Program-made: the position numbers and the translations under genes
Source: Rhyacophila brunnea
Taxonomy: Eukaryota; Arthropoda; Insecta; Trichoptera; Rhyacophilidae
Assembly: GCA_022495005.1 (NCBI GenBank)
Contig: JAGYXB010000622.1
Location: forward strand, 62,001 to 126,000
Direction of reading: 5' to 3'
Length of the DNA: 64,000 nucleotides
Shown here: positions 36,100-48,009 of the stretch, piece after piece
Layout of the letters: each line of letters starts with the position of its first letter
Position numbering within the stretch: position 1 is the stretch's first letter
The notes under the pieces: generated by a model
Databases searched by the model: none
Seen by the model: only the letters and a program-made list of their open reading frames with translations
What the model was told of the DNA's origin: nothing

Positions 36100-36870
36100 A
36101 ATTTAACGAAAAGGAAGTAGAAAAACTTATGTAAAAGTATTTCTGGTAAAGTACTGATTGAAAGAATGGAAAATATCTATCACGTATAAATTTTTTTTTA
36201 ATATAATGTAGCCAATATTTAACTAGCAGGAAATAGTAAAAATATTCAACAATTTAATGTAAAATATTTATAGTAAAGTTATGTTTGAAGAATGGAAAAT
36301 ATATAACACGGGTAATTTTTTTTTTAATGTATAATGTAGCCAATGTTTAACTAACAGGAAATAGTAAAAATATTCAGAAATTTTTAATGAAAAATATTTA
36401 TAGTAAAGTTATGTTTGACGAATGGAAAATATCTAACACGGGTAAAAAATTTCTAATCTATAATGTAGCCAATATTTAACTAACAGGAAATAGTAGAAGT
36501 AATCAAAAATTTAATGTAAAATATTTATAGTAAAGTTATGCTTGAAGAATGGAAAATATCTAGCACGGGTAAAAAAAAAATTTTTTTTTTAATGTATAAT
36601 GTAGCCAATATTTAACTAACAGGAAATAGTAAGAATATTCAAAAATGTTATGTAAATTATTTGTAGTAAAGTTCTGCTTAAAAAGTGCGGGAAATATTTA
36701 ACACGGATATAAAATTCTAAGGTATAATGTATTTAAGATTTAATTTAGCTAGTAGGAAAAAGTAAAATATTCAGAAACTTTTGTAAAATATTTATAGTAA
36801 GGTTCTGATTGAAAAGAGCGAAATTTATCTATCGTGAGTAAAATTATAAAATATGATGTAGTGCAGGCAA
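36100..36870 (-). repeat. Tandem repeat of about 129 bp in the Jockey-like leader
   Basis: The landmark GTAGCCAATATTTAACT recurs at 36208, 36336, 36465 and 36601, with degenerate versions near 36729 and 36858, a period of 128-136 bases. Other shared words are AACAGGAAATAGTA and GAATGGAAAATAT. Central units are well conserved and outer units are more diverged. The array lies immediately upstream of ORF1 on the element's strand. Confidence 0.9.
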
Positions 36871-37109
36871 GAGCTGACAGATCCAAATCAAAGCAAGTAG
36901 GTAAGAAATAAAAGTTAATGAGTGGGTATGACGAATAGAAATTAAAGTAAAGTGAGTGAAAATAATTAGCTGTAGCCCGGTTCCTTGGGCGCGGCGATCT
37001 GGCGGTCTCCTCGAAGCACGTTTCACTGACCGAACTGTACCGAACAGAACTGATGTCGATCGTTGCGATCCGGGTCGTCGAGATCACAGGATGAGATGAA
37101 ATTGAAGGC

Positions 37110-37605
37110 TCGGATCGCTCACGACATCACACTGAACTGGACAGAACCGTCAGCCCTTGTGCCTCTCGGTTACACACACCTCCAGCAGCCCTTCCAAGTA
37201 TTTCCAACCACTCTGGCCAACTCGAAGCTGGTCGTGAGGGTTGAGAAGATCGAAGAAGATCTCTGCAAGTTCCACTCCACTGGTTGTTGGCATCAACATT
37301 TTAGCGAGCGTGTTCTTATTCAGCAGGAACGGAAACACGTCTTCATCAAGTTTTTGTCTTCGAGTCTTGAGTTCGCCTTCCTGTGCCCGCCTTCTCGCGT
37401 AGGATTCAAAGAACCGGGCCATCCGGCTTTTGATGGACTCCCAATCATCTTCGGGATCCACTTTTAAACTCCAAGTCTTGGCTTCACCTCGGAGCTGGCG
37501 CATTGCGAGCCGCGTCCAGTTCAGTGAAGGACTTCTGGCAGCTTCATAGTACTTCTCGCATTTCTCGAGAAACTGCGCCACCCTAAATATGTCTAGCTTC
37601 TAAGA
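37110..37605 (-). pseudogene. LTR-retrotransposon gag-like fragment, inverted relative to the pol beside it
   Basis: The reading VAQFLEKCEKYYEAARSPSL, then LRGEAKTWSLKV and SIKSRMARFFESYARRRAQE, has the texture of a Ty3/gypsy gag capsid (retrotrans_gag). It opens with GTG rather than ATG and is open at both ends, so it is a fragment. It points away from the protease-RT-integrase reading that starts at about 37608 on the other strand. An inversion or two separate insertions must be involved. Confidence 0.55.
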
Positions 37606-37607
37606 GT

Positions 37608-38198
37608 GTGAAAAATAATTATGAATGTGTAATATTAAATAAAAATAGGTATAATAATAGTGAGTTTAAAAATAATATAGATACAGTGGGCGAAGTGAAC
37701 AGTGTTGAACTTAATGAAACTAATGGTGTAGTGTCTGATGACGTGACCTCTGCGGGAGCATACTTGTCTGGGGGGGGGGGGGGGGGGAACCCACATGTCA
37801 ATGGGAAACCTCTCCTTAGATTACCTCTACGTATTGATGGAGTAACAGAAAGTTACGAGGCCGTTATTGACACCGGAGTTACACGGACCTTAGTCAGAAG
37901 GGACTTAGTGTGTCCACCTTATAAGGCTAAAGGAACGTCATAAGACCTTGTCACAGCGAATGGTGAAACCCTACGCACCGGAGGCGAAGTACTTATTAGT
38001 GGATACTTGCGTGATAGCCCGGTAGAACTGAATGCTCTCGCATTTGACAGTTTAAGCGTCGATTTACTACTAGGCTTGGATTTCTTAAGTCAACAAGAAG
38101 CTGTCATCGACATGAAGAGACGCTATATGCACTTCGGTGACAAGAAGAGGCAGACCATCCATTGTCAAATCAACCACATCAACCATGCGGACCTATAA
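37608..38198 (+). pseudogene. Ty3/gypsy-type aspartic protease region with a G18 tract
   Basis: LRLPLRIDGVTESYEAVIDT followed by GVTRTLVRRDLV contains the DTG active site of a retropepsin. After an in-frame TAA (37941-37943) the domain continues as SLSVDLLLGLDFLSQQEAVI, the C-terminal LLG-type motif. Upstream, a run of 18 G (37770-37787) encodes poly-Gly. The region lies just before the RT of the same strand. Confidence 0.75.
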
Positions 38199-38350
38199 CG
38201 TTGGCTGAATTAAATCCTGGAATTCTTGAAGCGGCATGAATCTCTTTGACCAAGGTCATGAAGGACTTTGAAGACAGATTCGCCGATTCAGGTCCTCCAA
38301 GTAGAACCAGCGAGCTTAAAATCTTTCTAAAAGATTAGGTACCTTTTAGG

Positions 38351-39480
38351 TTGATGCCATATAAGCACTCTGAGGCTGAACGAAAACAAATACAGGAAGA
38401 CGTTGAGCAAATGCTCGCTGATGGTGTGATCGAGCCGAGCACCTCCAGTTATAGTTCTCCTATAGTCTTAGTGGCAAAGAAAGATGGATCGTCTCGATTT
38501 TGTATCGATTTTCGTAAGCTTAACAGCAAAACAGTGGAAGAAGCAGCGACTCTTCCACTAATATTAGACACACTGAAGGACCTCGGCACGGCAACCATAT
38601 TTACTAGCCTGGACCTTGTTAGCGGTTACTGGCAGGTCCTGCTGCATAAGAACACGAAGCCTTTGACTGCCTTTGCCACCGCTGATGGCAGCAGCTATCA
38701 ATTTCGTGTTTTATTTTTCGGTTTGAAAAATGGAGTCACCCATTTTCAAAAACTGATGTCCCAAGAGGTACTTGTGGGTCTGATCAAAAAAATCTGCATG
38801 GTATATTTAGATGACATCATCATATACAGTAAAACATGGGAGGACTATGCTAATCATTTGAGATTAGTCTTTGAAAGGTTACAATATCACGACCTACGAG
38901 TTGCACCGGCGAAATGTCGAAAGGTTGATTATCTGGGCCACCTTATCACTGCCACTGGCAACGAAACCCAGCTACATCACCTTCAGGAGGTAGAGGCAGC
39001 AGCTCAACCAACCACCCAAAAGAAGATGCGTAGTTTCCTAGGGTTATGTAATTGGCTTCGAGAATACATACATCGTTTTGCGGAAATGGCCGTTCCATTA
39101 ACGCGCTTACTTCGTACCACAGTTCGGTTTCGATGGACGGATGAGGCGACAGAAGCCTTCCATTTAATAAAAAAAGGCATTAAAATAACCTCTGCGACTG
39201 GCGCGACCAGATTTCGAGCGACCTTTTTGCCTGCAAACCAACGCTTTAGGCCATGGTATTGCAGCTGTACTTTTCCAAAAGAAAGACGGCGAAGGCCGAG
39301 ATGTTATTGCTTATGCAAGCACACGGGTTAATGATGCCGAAAGCCGATATCATAGTAATGAGCTGGAAACCTTGGCAGCCGTCTGGCGAATCACTAAATA
39401 CAGGGGATTCCTCGAAGATAGAAAATTCACCCTTATTGCTGATAACCAAGCTCTAACTTGGCTTTACTGCAAAACATCAA
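38351..39480 (+). pseudogene. Ty3/gypsy-type reverse transcriptase and RNase H, broken in RNase H
   Basis: The RT is intact to the eye: SPIVLVAKKDGSSRFCIDFR, FTSLDLVSGYWQV and MVYLDDIIIYSKTW (YLDD catalytic motif), then the thumb (RSFLGLCNWLREYIHRFAE). After about 39200 the frame changes repeatedly. RNase H residues such as HSNELETLAAVW and LIADNQALTWL can be read only across three frames (39200-39480). It would copy the RNA genome of the element, but the breaks make this copy inactive. Confidence 0.85.
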
Positions 39481-40940
39481 AAAGGCAAACTTGCTAGGTG
39501 GGGATATACTCTTGAGCGAGTTCTGTTTTGACACACAACATTGCCCTGGATCTGAAAATCACCTGGCGGATCATCTTTCGCGATTTCCCCAAGAACCCGT
39601 CGATGATGCTAAGAACACTGATGAGGAAAATGAACAAATGGCCGCCCCTACGCGCAGATTAATGCCAGTAACGGCCATGTTACTAACCACAGTACCACTA
39701 AGGCAAAGGGTTATCGAACGCCAGAGAACTGACCCGATAACGAGAGGATTGATACATAGACTTAACTCAAACGAAGGTTCGAGCAGAGGGCTTGCAGGGT
39801 TAGCTATTAGAAACGGGTCGTTGGTACGAATAGGCAGCGGACAGAACCTACAACTTAAAGTGCCCGCCTCCTTAACAAAGGAGGTAATAAAAACATTCCA
39901 TGATGAAAATGGGCATCCAGGTGCATTAGAAACCGACTACGCGATTCGTGAGGGGTTCGCTTGCCATAAGAGACGAGGTGAAGTTGAAGCTTATGTCCGG
40001 GCATGTAGTATTTGCGCTACCCGGAAGCGTGGCGCACTACAGCCTAAAGCCGCTCAGACGTCTCATGTAGAAGCAAAAAGGCTGTGGGAAATTCTAGCTC
40101 ACGACATCATGGGACCTTACCCTACTTCCTTACCCTACCCTACTACTACCGAAAAAGAAATCGATTCATACTAGTTGTCTTGGATCTATTATCGCGATGG
40201 ACGGAAGCCTTTCCGATGTGGTCAGCGGTAGTAGATAATATTATACCCTTAGTTCACGATAATATCATCCTACGTTATGGTAGCCCAAGGGCAATATTAT
40301 GCGATAATGGAACTCAGTTCAATCACCCAGCATGGATTGCAGCACTTGAACGATGGGATTCATTACAATGGAATACTTCTATTTGGATGCCACGAGAAAA
40401 CCCCACTGAAAGACGAAATCAGGAGATTAAAAAAGGACTACGTATTAGGTTGGCCGGTCTCGAACAAAATACGTGGGATGAACATCTCACTGATATTTTA
40501 GGCGACCTTAGGCGTCGCAAAAATGCAGCCACGGGCTTTCCCCGGCATAAATACTATGGGGGCATAAAATATGTACGCCGGGATATTGGTCTAACCCTCT
40601 GCGGGACATATATAGTTATGAGGTAACGCGAAATAGAACCGAGGTGAACACGACGGTCTTAGAAAACCAAGCAAGGTACTTGGAACAGCGTCGACAAGAA
40701 CGTGGGCCCGAGCCGCCCACATACGAAGTTGGAGACTCTGTTTTCACAAGAGAATTCCCAAAAAAGAGACCTGGTGCGTTTGCCGGATTCGATCCAAAAT
40801 GGAGCGGCCCTCATCGGATCATTTGGAAGGTTAGTGACGCAATGTTCTACGTAGACCGCCGTGGACGTCCGTATAAATTTCACATCGATCACATTCGGAA
40901 ATATTACCCTCAAATTGAGGAAACACGCGCGTTAATATAA
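39458..40940 (+). pseudogene. Ty3/gypsy-type integrase, frameshifted
   Basis: The RNase H tail CPGSENHLADHLSRFPQE is followed by the HHCC zinc domain (TFHDENGHPGALE, then ACSICATRK). The catalytic core begins IMGPYPTSLPYP and changes frame near 40165 to LVVLDLLSRWTEAFPMWSAV and ILCDNGTQF. ENPTERRNQEIKKGL carries the final Glu. After another shift near 40620 a C-terminal module reads GDSVFTREFPKKRPGAFAGF and WSGPHRIIWKV. The order protease-RT-RNase H-integrase is that of Ty3/gypsy. Confidence 0.85.
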
Positions 40941-43900
40941 TTTTACTCCCTACTTTAATTATGGTTTGTCAATTTATGGCTACGGCCGTATGTTGTAGCT
41001 TAACCACTGGGGAATGCCAAAAGAAATGGCGTATTTCAAAAAAACACTACCTTATTCTTAGGTCAATAATTATTATAAAGCAATCAATATTCGTAGAATG
41101 TTTATCAAACTTGAATGGTCAAAAACATAGCTTATAATTAGTATCTTTAGAATTATCTTCAAATGTGTTAATCTTGCCGATTTTTTGAATAATAAAATGC
41201 CTAATTCTTGTCAAATTTGGGATCACAGAGGTTATCAATATAATTTTTTATCGTGAATATTTTACTAAAATTATCTCGTCATAAATTATACTAGTAGTTT
41301 TATAAATTCGTTTAAAAATTAATAAATGTAAAAAATCTTAACACCACTGCACATTCATGTACCGAAATATGACTATATTCTAAAACATTAGAGCGAGAGG
41401 TTTAAAGAATACTATTTTATCTAACAAAAATACTTTATGCAGTCATCAAATGTTTAAAATAAATATAAAGGATAATAAGGCTTCAAAATTATATAAATAG
41501 ATTATCTACAACGTTTAAGGTATGTCCAGGATCATTCTTTGAAAATAGAACAAAAGCTCCATTTTGACCTACGCTGAGCATGTCCCCCCTTAAACATGAA
41601 AGAATATCCCTTGACACTTGGTCCCTCAGACTAACCAGTAAATTCAAATAAATTAAAAAGGGGATATTTCATAGGACAGATTTATGATCAATTAAAAATC
41701 GACAGACAAAATTCATTATCTCTATCGACCAATTAGGGGCGAGGGAGGATTATCTATAAAAAGAAGACTCCTGGCGAGTCCTTTCAGTCTGCTTTCGTCC
41801 GTCAAATACAAATAAACTCAATCCACGTATATCTACGTGTAGATTTCTCGCGCGTAATAAAAGTTAATTCTTGTTTTTTAATACTACATCGCGTCTGGCA
41901 TACTACATATTTAAAACTTAATTAAACTTAAATTCGTATATATAAATTAACAATAAATGCTGTACTAGAGTAAAATAAATTTAAAAATTGCTAATAAACC
42001 TAATTTTATTAAAAATAATTTCTTTTTGTTTAATAACCTCTCCGACTGACTGAGCTGAACCTTCAGGAGGTATTTACAAACCTTTTGCTGAAGGGGGGGA
42101 TTATTATTTACTTACCACTTACCAATCAAATGCTAAATGTGTCATTATTGGATCAGTATTCTTCCGAATTTTAAATTATTCAAAACAAACGCCTGAGACT
42201 GGCATTTTGTTTTCAAAGACAGGCGAATAAGTTTGCGTTTTTTGTATGGCCGTCACTGTACGCCCGGCCATATCCGAGAACTAGTTCGCTTTGGCAGAGA
42301 ACCGGTTGAATCCTGGTGGTAATTTTTTTTTCGAAATGTAGGTTTTTGATGGCATTCGCTACCATTGCCAAACGGTTTCATTAACATTAAAGATTGTTTA
42401 GGACTGTATCCACCTTCAACGAGTTATTTAAATTCCACAGGAAATGCTTTAGCAGCATTTGTATCTGCGCTAGCCGCTTCACCTTGGATTTATATATTTT
42501 TTAACCCATACCTCTTTTGAAATCGGTGAAACCATCATGGAAGCAGCAAAATCTTTGGCATTTATTTTGTTTTGTTTCAGAATGCCGTATTGTGATGTTA
42601 GCCCTGTTTTCAATATCCTAATCATTTCTTAATATGGTATTTCAGGCATGTTAAGTGGATGTGCGATATCAATTATGTGTGAAAAATATTCACAATGACA
42701 TGTCCACGCACTACAATGTCAGCAGCAAAAGGCTGGTGGGAGCGGGTGAACTGAGAGGAGAGAGGCGCTTGAGCAAAACAGAAGTAACGTAGGAGTGTGG
42801 GATTGAAAGTGACAGTTAATGACTGCACTATTAATCGCGCTTGTGTTTTTATAATTGTTCTGCAAATTCGTAACTGCGGGGACTTCTGACACGAAATCTC
42901 TAACCAAGCACATTTTTTAATTTTATTTCACAACGGCCGCCATTTTTCATGTTCATTGTGATTACTTACTCGAGTGCAGTTATAAAAAGTTTTACACAAA
43001 TTTTACATGATTTCTCATTTAAATAATAATGCCAAAGTTGATTGCTTGAGGTCCTTTTCAACGTCAGTTCTGTTCAGTTTTGAAATTATTAAATTATTTG
43101 TATTTAGACGATCAGTTTAGTTGTCCATGTCTCAATTGACAGTTCAGTTGGGAAACATATTTTTTCATATTTTTTATCCACTAAAAATGAATATTATTTC
43201 TATAAATACTTTTAAACATATTGGTTGGTACAATGCAGTAGACCCCTATATTTAAAGAAATTATAATATTTCAGTCGAAATTAGAAAGGTAGTATGAAAA
43301 ATACAGCAACATGGTAATTTACACATCAATTTAAGTGGCAACTCAAAAATGTATACGATAACTGATGGAAAATCCACCCTGTCTCGTCTCCCTTTTGGTT
43401 TCAGTCGGCCACTTCAGTTTTGCATTTACACGTCAGTGTAACTGACAGCTCGATGGAAACGGAGAAAGATTGGATAACAAAACTGCTCATTTAAAAGCAC
43501 CTTTATCTACGTGGCAGATTATCTTTTTACACTCCCTGCAAATTGGCAAATAAATATCGGCAGTAGTGTGAATTTCTCTGCAAATGAACCTGCAATGTGA
43601 AGTCACTTGTAGCTAATTTCATATGTGGACCAAAAGTGCTTTTTTTGCTTCAATTGTATATATTTGAGCTCTCTATAGAAGGAGGTTTTCAACATCTTTG
43701 GTGGTCACCCATTTTCATTGGAAAAAAATGTGTATCAGGTACATCAATTTTTAAAACTCATCGAAACAAAGATAATTTTAAAAAGTATAGCAATTTATTC
43801 AATTCATTATATTATCTGTACAAATACAAAATCAGTCTCAGTACACGGGTAATAATTGGAATTCATAGTTTAGTAAAGTTGTATAATTTATTTCCCAAGC

Positions 43901-45410
43901 TTCAAATCAGTGGTCGGCAAACTATCAATCAAACACTATTTGAAAACTGTATCAAGAGATGAAATTATCAATTTATTATGGTATAGAAATCATACATCTT
44001 CTGAAGTACTTAAAAGCATTTATGTTTTTTTTTTAAATATCATGCTCAAGTTCAGACAGCCTTAGAAACATGCACTTTAAAGAAAATCTCAAACCGAGAT
44101 TCGAACGGGACTCGGGTCCATATCCATCTATCCTGGATCACGTTGACATATGATAAATGTATTTTCAGTAAAAAAAAAATGCTCCATTCTTAAACATGCA
44201 TGTAGTTTTCAATAAAAATGTTATGCACTTTAAGTATATTATTTTATGAATAAAACATACAATTAATTTTTTTTTAAAAAGTCCCTCTTATCATTTTTTC
44301 GAGCGACAATTATTGCTTATAAATTAAATTATTAGTAATCAATTGAAACATATTTTCAAGTTAGCAATTCAAATTTGTCTGTCCACCGGTTGAAATACAT
44401 ACCACATGTTTCTTACAAGCTTTTTGGTTAAGACTAAATTACACTACTGTGAACTTATGATCTCGAACAATATGTTTTATTACAAGACTATATACTATTC
44501 ACTAAAACTTTAATAATGAAAAAAAAAAAATGATATAATCGCACATTGGTTTGAAAATAGGGCTTTACATTGTATGGAACAGCAGGTGCTGTAAACTCTA
44601 AGAGTCAGATTTCGGAAATCTTTTTGTTCATTCAAGATAATAATAATATAGTAATAGTTATGTATAATATTTTATTCCTCAATAACTTTTCTCCCACAGC
44701 GCTAAATTCCTATGAATCAAACAGTATTTTCAGATATCTCCAATTATATATCTTTTGGATAACAAAGTGCACTTGATGTTTTATAATTTTATTGGCTCTC
44801 ATAACCACACGCTATCTTTCTAAATATGAATTTTGCAACACAAGTTAAATATGTATATATTGTTTCTGTCGTGGAATATTAGAAGTACATAAATATTATC
44901 AGTATGAAAAAAATAGAAATGAAATCATGTTTCATTATTCAAAACACCTGTGCTTCCAATTGTAGTTTGTGAATTTCTTGAGAATTTAGAGTGGTGAATT
45001 TTGTTAGTCGTAAATAGTGCTATTTAAGTTTATTTAATCCATATAATCATCGGAAGGGACAGTATGCCATCAAAAACGGAGAATTACAGAAGTATTTCAT
45101 GGATAATTGGAGGCTACGGAGCACCAGTTTAGACTTTGGATGTTGGTTAAAAAAAAATTGGTCATTCGCTATTACTTTACTGTATGTGCCCTAGGTTAAA
45201 ATATTAATGAACATTGTTATTCAGGTGGCAGGAATCAAACCTGTTGCCCACCAAGTTTCATGGTTTTCAAATACCGAAAAAATATATATTTCTTTATAAT
45301 AACTTTAATCAATTGCAGTATTCACTTATTAGTAGATCTACAGTTGCTAATTTTTACTAACTCATTTTGGTAGACAAATTATTTAAGTAATTCTTAATGT
45401 ATAAGCAACC
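40941..45410. other. Probable 3' LTR of the gypsy-type element, then gene-free DNA
   Basis: Downstream of integrase, CTATAAAAAGAAGACTCC at about 41754 followed by a TCAGTC initiator and AATAAA near 41811 look like the U3-R-U5 of an LTR. It may end CTGGCA at about 41899. No second LTR copy is in the window, so its start cannot be fixed. From about 42100 to 45410 I see no gene or clear element. An isolated box-B-like GTTCGAATC (minus strand, near 44096-44105) hints at a decayed tRNA-derived SINE. Confidence 0.4.
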
Positions 45411-45413
45411 TAA

Positions 45414-45770
45414 AGCCGGGTCCACATTTGTTAGTTAATCAAGTGACAGGCACTCGTTACAGTATTTTGTGGCAACGAGGTTTGGTAACATCACCAAATT
45501 CACCCTCTATCCCACACTCGGCACCATGACTTCATCGCGTTTCAATTTTCTCTAGACTGTTATCACACTGAAAAATGTCAGCAGTAATGAATAACGACAT
45601 GTCCAAACTTGTTCAAGAGGTGACGCGCGTTACTTTCTTTGGAGGGGGCTACTTTACAGGCATCTCACCGGAGGAGCCGAACCTAATAATGAGTAACGGA
45701 ATGAAGTAACAGACCTAGGAAACGAAATCTGGTAACCGAGTGAGGTGGGGGAACAAATGTGGACCTGGCT
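45414..45770. mobile_element. PIF/Harbinger-type MITE with TAA duplication
   Basis: The inverted ends AGCCGGGTCCACATTTGTTA and AGCCAGGTCCACATTTGTTC are flanked by TAA (45411-45413 and 45771-45773), the 3-bp TWA duplication of the PIF/Harbinger superfamily. The 357-bp element has no coding capacity. Confidence 0.8.
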
Positions 45771-46089
45771 TAATAAATATGTACACATTTTTATTAAAAA
45801 AAGCATGTTAAATAATGTTTCCAGAAAATTGCTTTTGGTGTTCTATGAAGAATTCTGATTTCAAAGTTTTCTTAATTATACAAACTACGAGGATTTTTAT
45901 CAAACAAAAAATTACAGTTGGTTAATGACTATTATGTTTCACAGAAATAAACACATTCAGTTCAGCAAGAACCGTAAGTTGGAAATTCACAGTGATTTTC
46001 AACCAAGAAGTAGACCATAACTAGTTCAATAAAAAATTAACGCTTCTTGGTTATAGGTAAATCAATATACAGTGGCACCATGGGCCGTA

Positions 46090-46804
46090 CAGTAAAACCT
46101 CGTTAATACGTATTCCATGGGATCGAAAATCGAAAAAAAATTTGAATCACGAAATGTATCGGGGGAAAATATTAAAATTTTGAAAAAAAATTATTTTTTT
46201 TATTTTCATTAATTTTGTTTCCTATCATAGATGTGCCTACCAAATTTCCGATACAATTCTTTCAAATTAAAATCTGTGCAAATACCATGTGTCGTTAATC
46301 CATAAATCGTAGTTACCAAGTAGGTAGAATTATAGAAAAACACAAAATATTTTTTATTTTTCCAATTTGTCAACACAATTGTTTGGCATTGGTTCTCTAG
46401 TAAAACTGTGTGAAAATCCAATAAACCATCAACAATTAATACCTACAGCCCTGAAACAAGTGAGTTATTGTTTTTCCTTTGAATGGAGTGCAGTTGTACC
46501 TCTGATGGCATACCGCTGTGTGTGTCAATGGGCCATAAAATGTCAGGATTATTTTTATTACCTTCATAAAATAAGTAATTTTTGATGTTTTAAGAAAAGT
46601 CTGTCACAATTTTCAATGACTGGCTCATGAAATAGTGTACTTTATTATGTTTTATTGAATATTTTTATATGCCAGGACTCTGAAAACATTCCGAAATTCG
46701 AATTAAAGGTATGGTTTTATATTAAAATAGTGTTCAAGGGACTTTTTTATCACGAAAATTTCGAATTTTGAATTATCAGTGTTCTTTCTAACGAGGTTTT
46801 ACTG
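46090..46804. mobile_element. Pogo/Tigger-like MITE, uninterrupted copy
   Basis: The ends CAGTAAAACCTCGTTAATAC and the inverted CAGTAAAACCTCGTTAGAAA are flanked by TA (46088-46089 and 46805-46806). At 715 bp it is the inverted, uninterrupted relative of the intron-3 copy in Fkbp59, and its TA at 46559-46560 is the empty site of that copy's mariner. On the minus strand, TNWKNKKYFVFFYNSTYLV and [18 protein letters not shown] stay open, perhaps a trace of the parental protein. Confidence 0.85.
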
Positions 46805-46806
46805 TA

Positions 46807-48009
46807 GTATCTTTTGTTAGCATTGAAACGCATTGCAGCAAACACATCCAATACACCCGCAAATCACCTATGATGCCACTGTATACTGATTTCCCTATGC
46901 CTATAACATTTTTATTGTCATATAAAAATTTGATTATATTATAATCTTTTGGCAATGTTGCAATCAGGTCCTTTCAGAGAAAACATGAGGCCTGGAGCAA
47001 CCAGTATCTGTGATGCTCCCTTTAAAATTTTAAACTAACAGGAAGAAAATATAAAATGCTATTTATTGTTATGGTATTTAATATTATTTAGATTTAAGAG
47101 CTTTTCACAATATTGCACCAGCAAATTTAATGATTATTTTTGAATCGAATGTGAAATTAGTCACTTTTGACTCATTGTTCATTGTGGGTTTTAATCCTCT
47201 TCAGTAGATTAAAATAATTCTAGAGTCATAATTTGCACTATGCATTAATTGATATTTGTTATGCATTGCGAACAAATTGCAGAATTGAGGCCCAAAAAAA
47301 GCAAAATTCAGAATGCCGAAAACGTGAGGCCCGGGACAACTGCTCCTCCTGCCCGCGTCTCTGAACTCTGGTTGCAACTGTTGACATGTTTTAAAAAGAT
47401 GTATTGAAAATTAACTCGACATTCTAACAAAAACTTCAATCATCTCAAAGTTTACATACAATTTGGGCATTGTCACATATTGTAAATACCACTCAGTAAA
47501 AATAACTAGTATTATATAACTTAATGATTATTGTAAAATTAAATCATAGTGTGAACAAAAAAAACTTTGTTTCAAAACCATTTAAATGGAAGTGTAATCT
47601 ACATTTATGGTTGAAATGGACTGTTCAAATTCCCTGTTCGGTAAAAGATATTTCAAAAGATTTATATATTGAGATAGTATCATCTACGTAGCATTTTTAT
47701 ATACATAAAATAAGCAAGGTATGAACACAGCGATAGTTCAATTTACAAAAATAATGAATACTTAAGTAGATGAGCAAAATATAAACTAGACATTATAATA
47801 CACAGCTGCAGATCTCAGATCCATTTAATCCGCAAGTCTGACGATAATCCAGCATGATTATTATTGATCAGAGAGAGGATTGACTGTATTACATATTTGC
47901 AAAAAGTTCATCCGTAAATACATGCAAGTTAGATGAAATTATGTTAAATGTAATGTTTTCCTATACCGAGGCATGTGTTTTACTTAGAAATGACAGGGTT
48001 ATCTTCATG
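46807..48009. other. Gene-free stretch, includes 3' flank of the zinc-finger gene
   Basis: I see no coding region. It lies downstream (minus strand) of the zinc-finger stop codon at 48010-48012 and must contain its 3' UTR. A possible polyadenylation signal (AATAAA on the minus strand) is at 47062-47067. Confidence 0.4.

Larger units (their letters stand above)
34380..37090 (-). mobile_element. 5' part of a Jockey/X-like non-LTR element
   Basis: It comprises ORF1 (34653-36074), a leader with tandem repeats (about 36100-36870), and a G+C-richer 5' segment around 36970-37085. That segment contains ATCAGTTCTGTTCGGTACAG on the minus strand, like the TCAGT-type internal promoters of insect non-LTR elements. 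Boundaries are approximate; the 3' half is missing. Confidence 0.6.

Noticed and set aside
42719..42913. Minus-strand open frame of 64 residues
   Set aside because: Low-complexity Ser/Leu-rich reading with no start context or motif.
44090..44160. tRNA-like sequence on the minus strand with GTTCGAATC
   Set aside because: The T-loop box is good but the T stem does not pair and no A box or acceptor stem is evident. At most a decayed tRNA-derived SINE.
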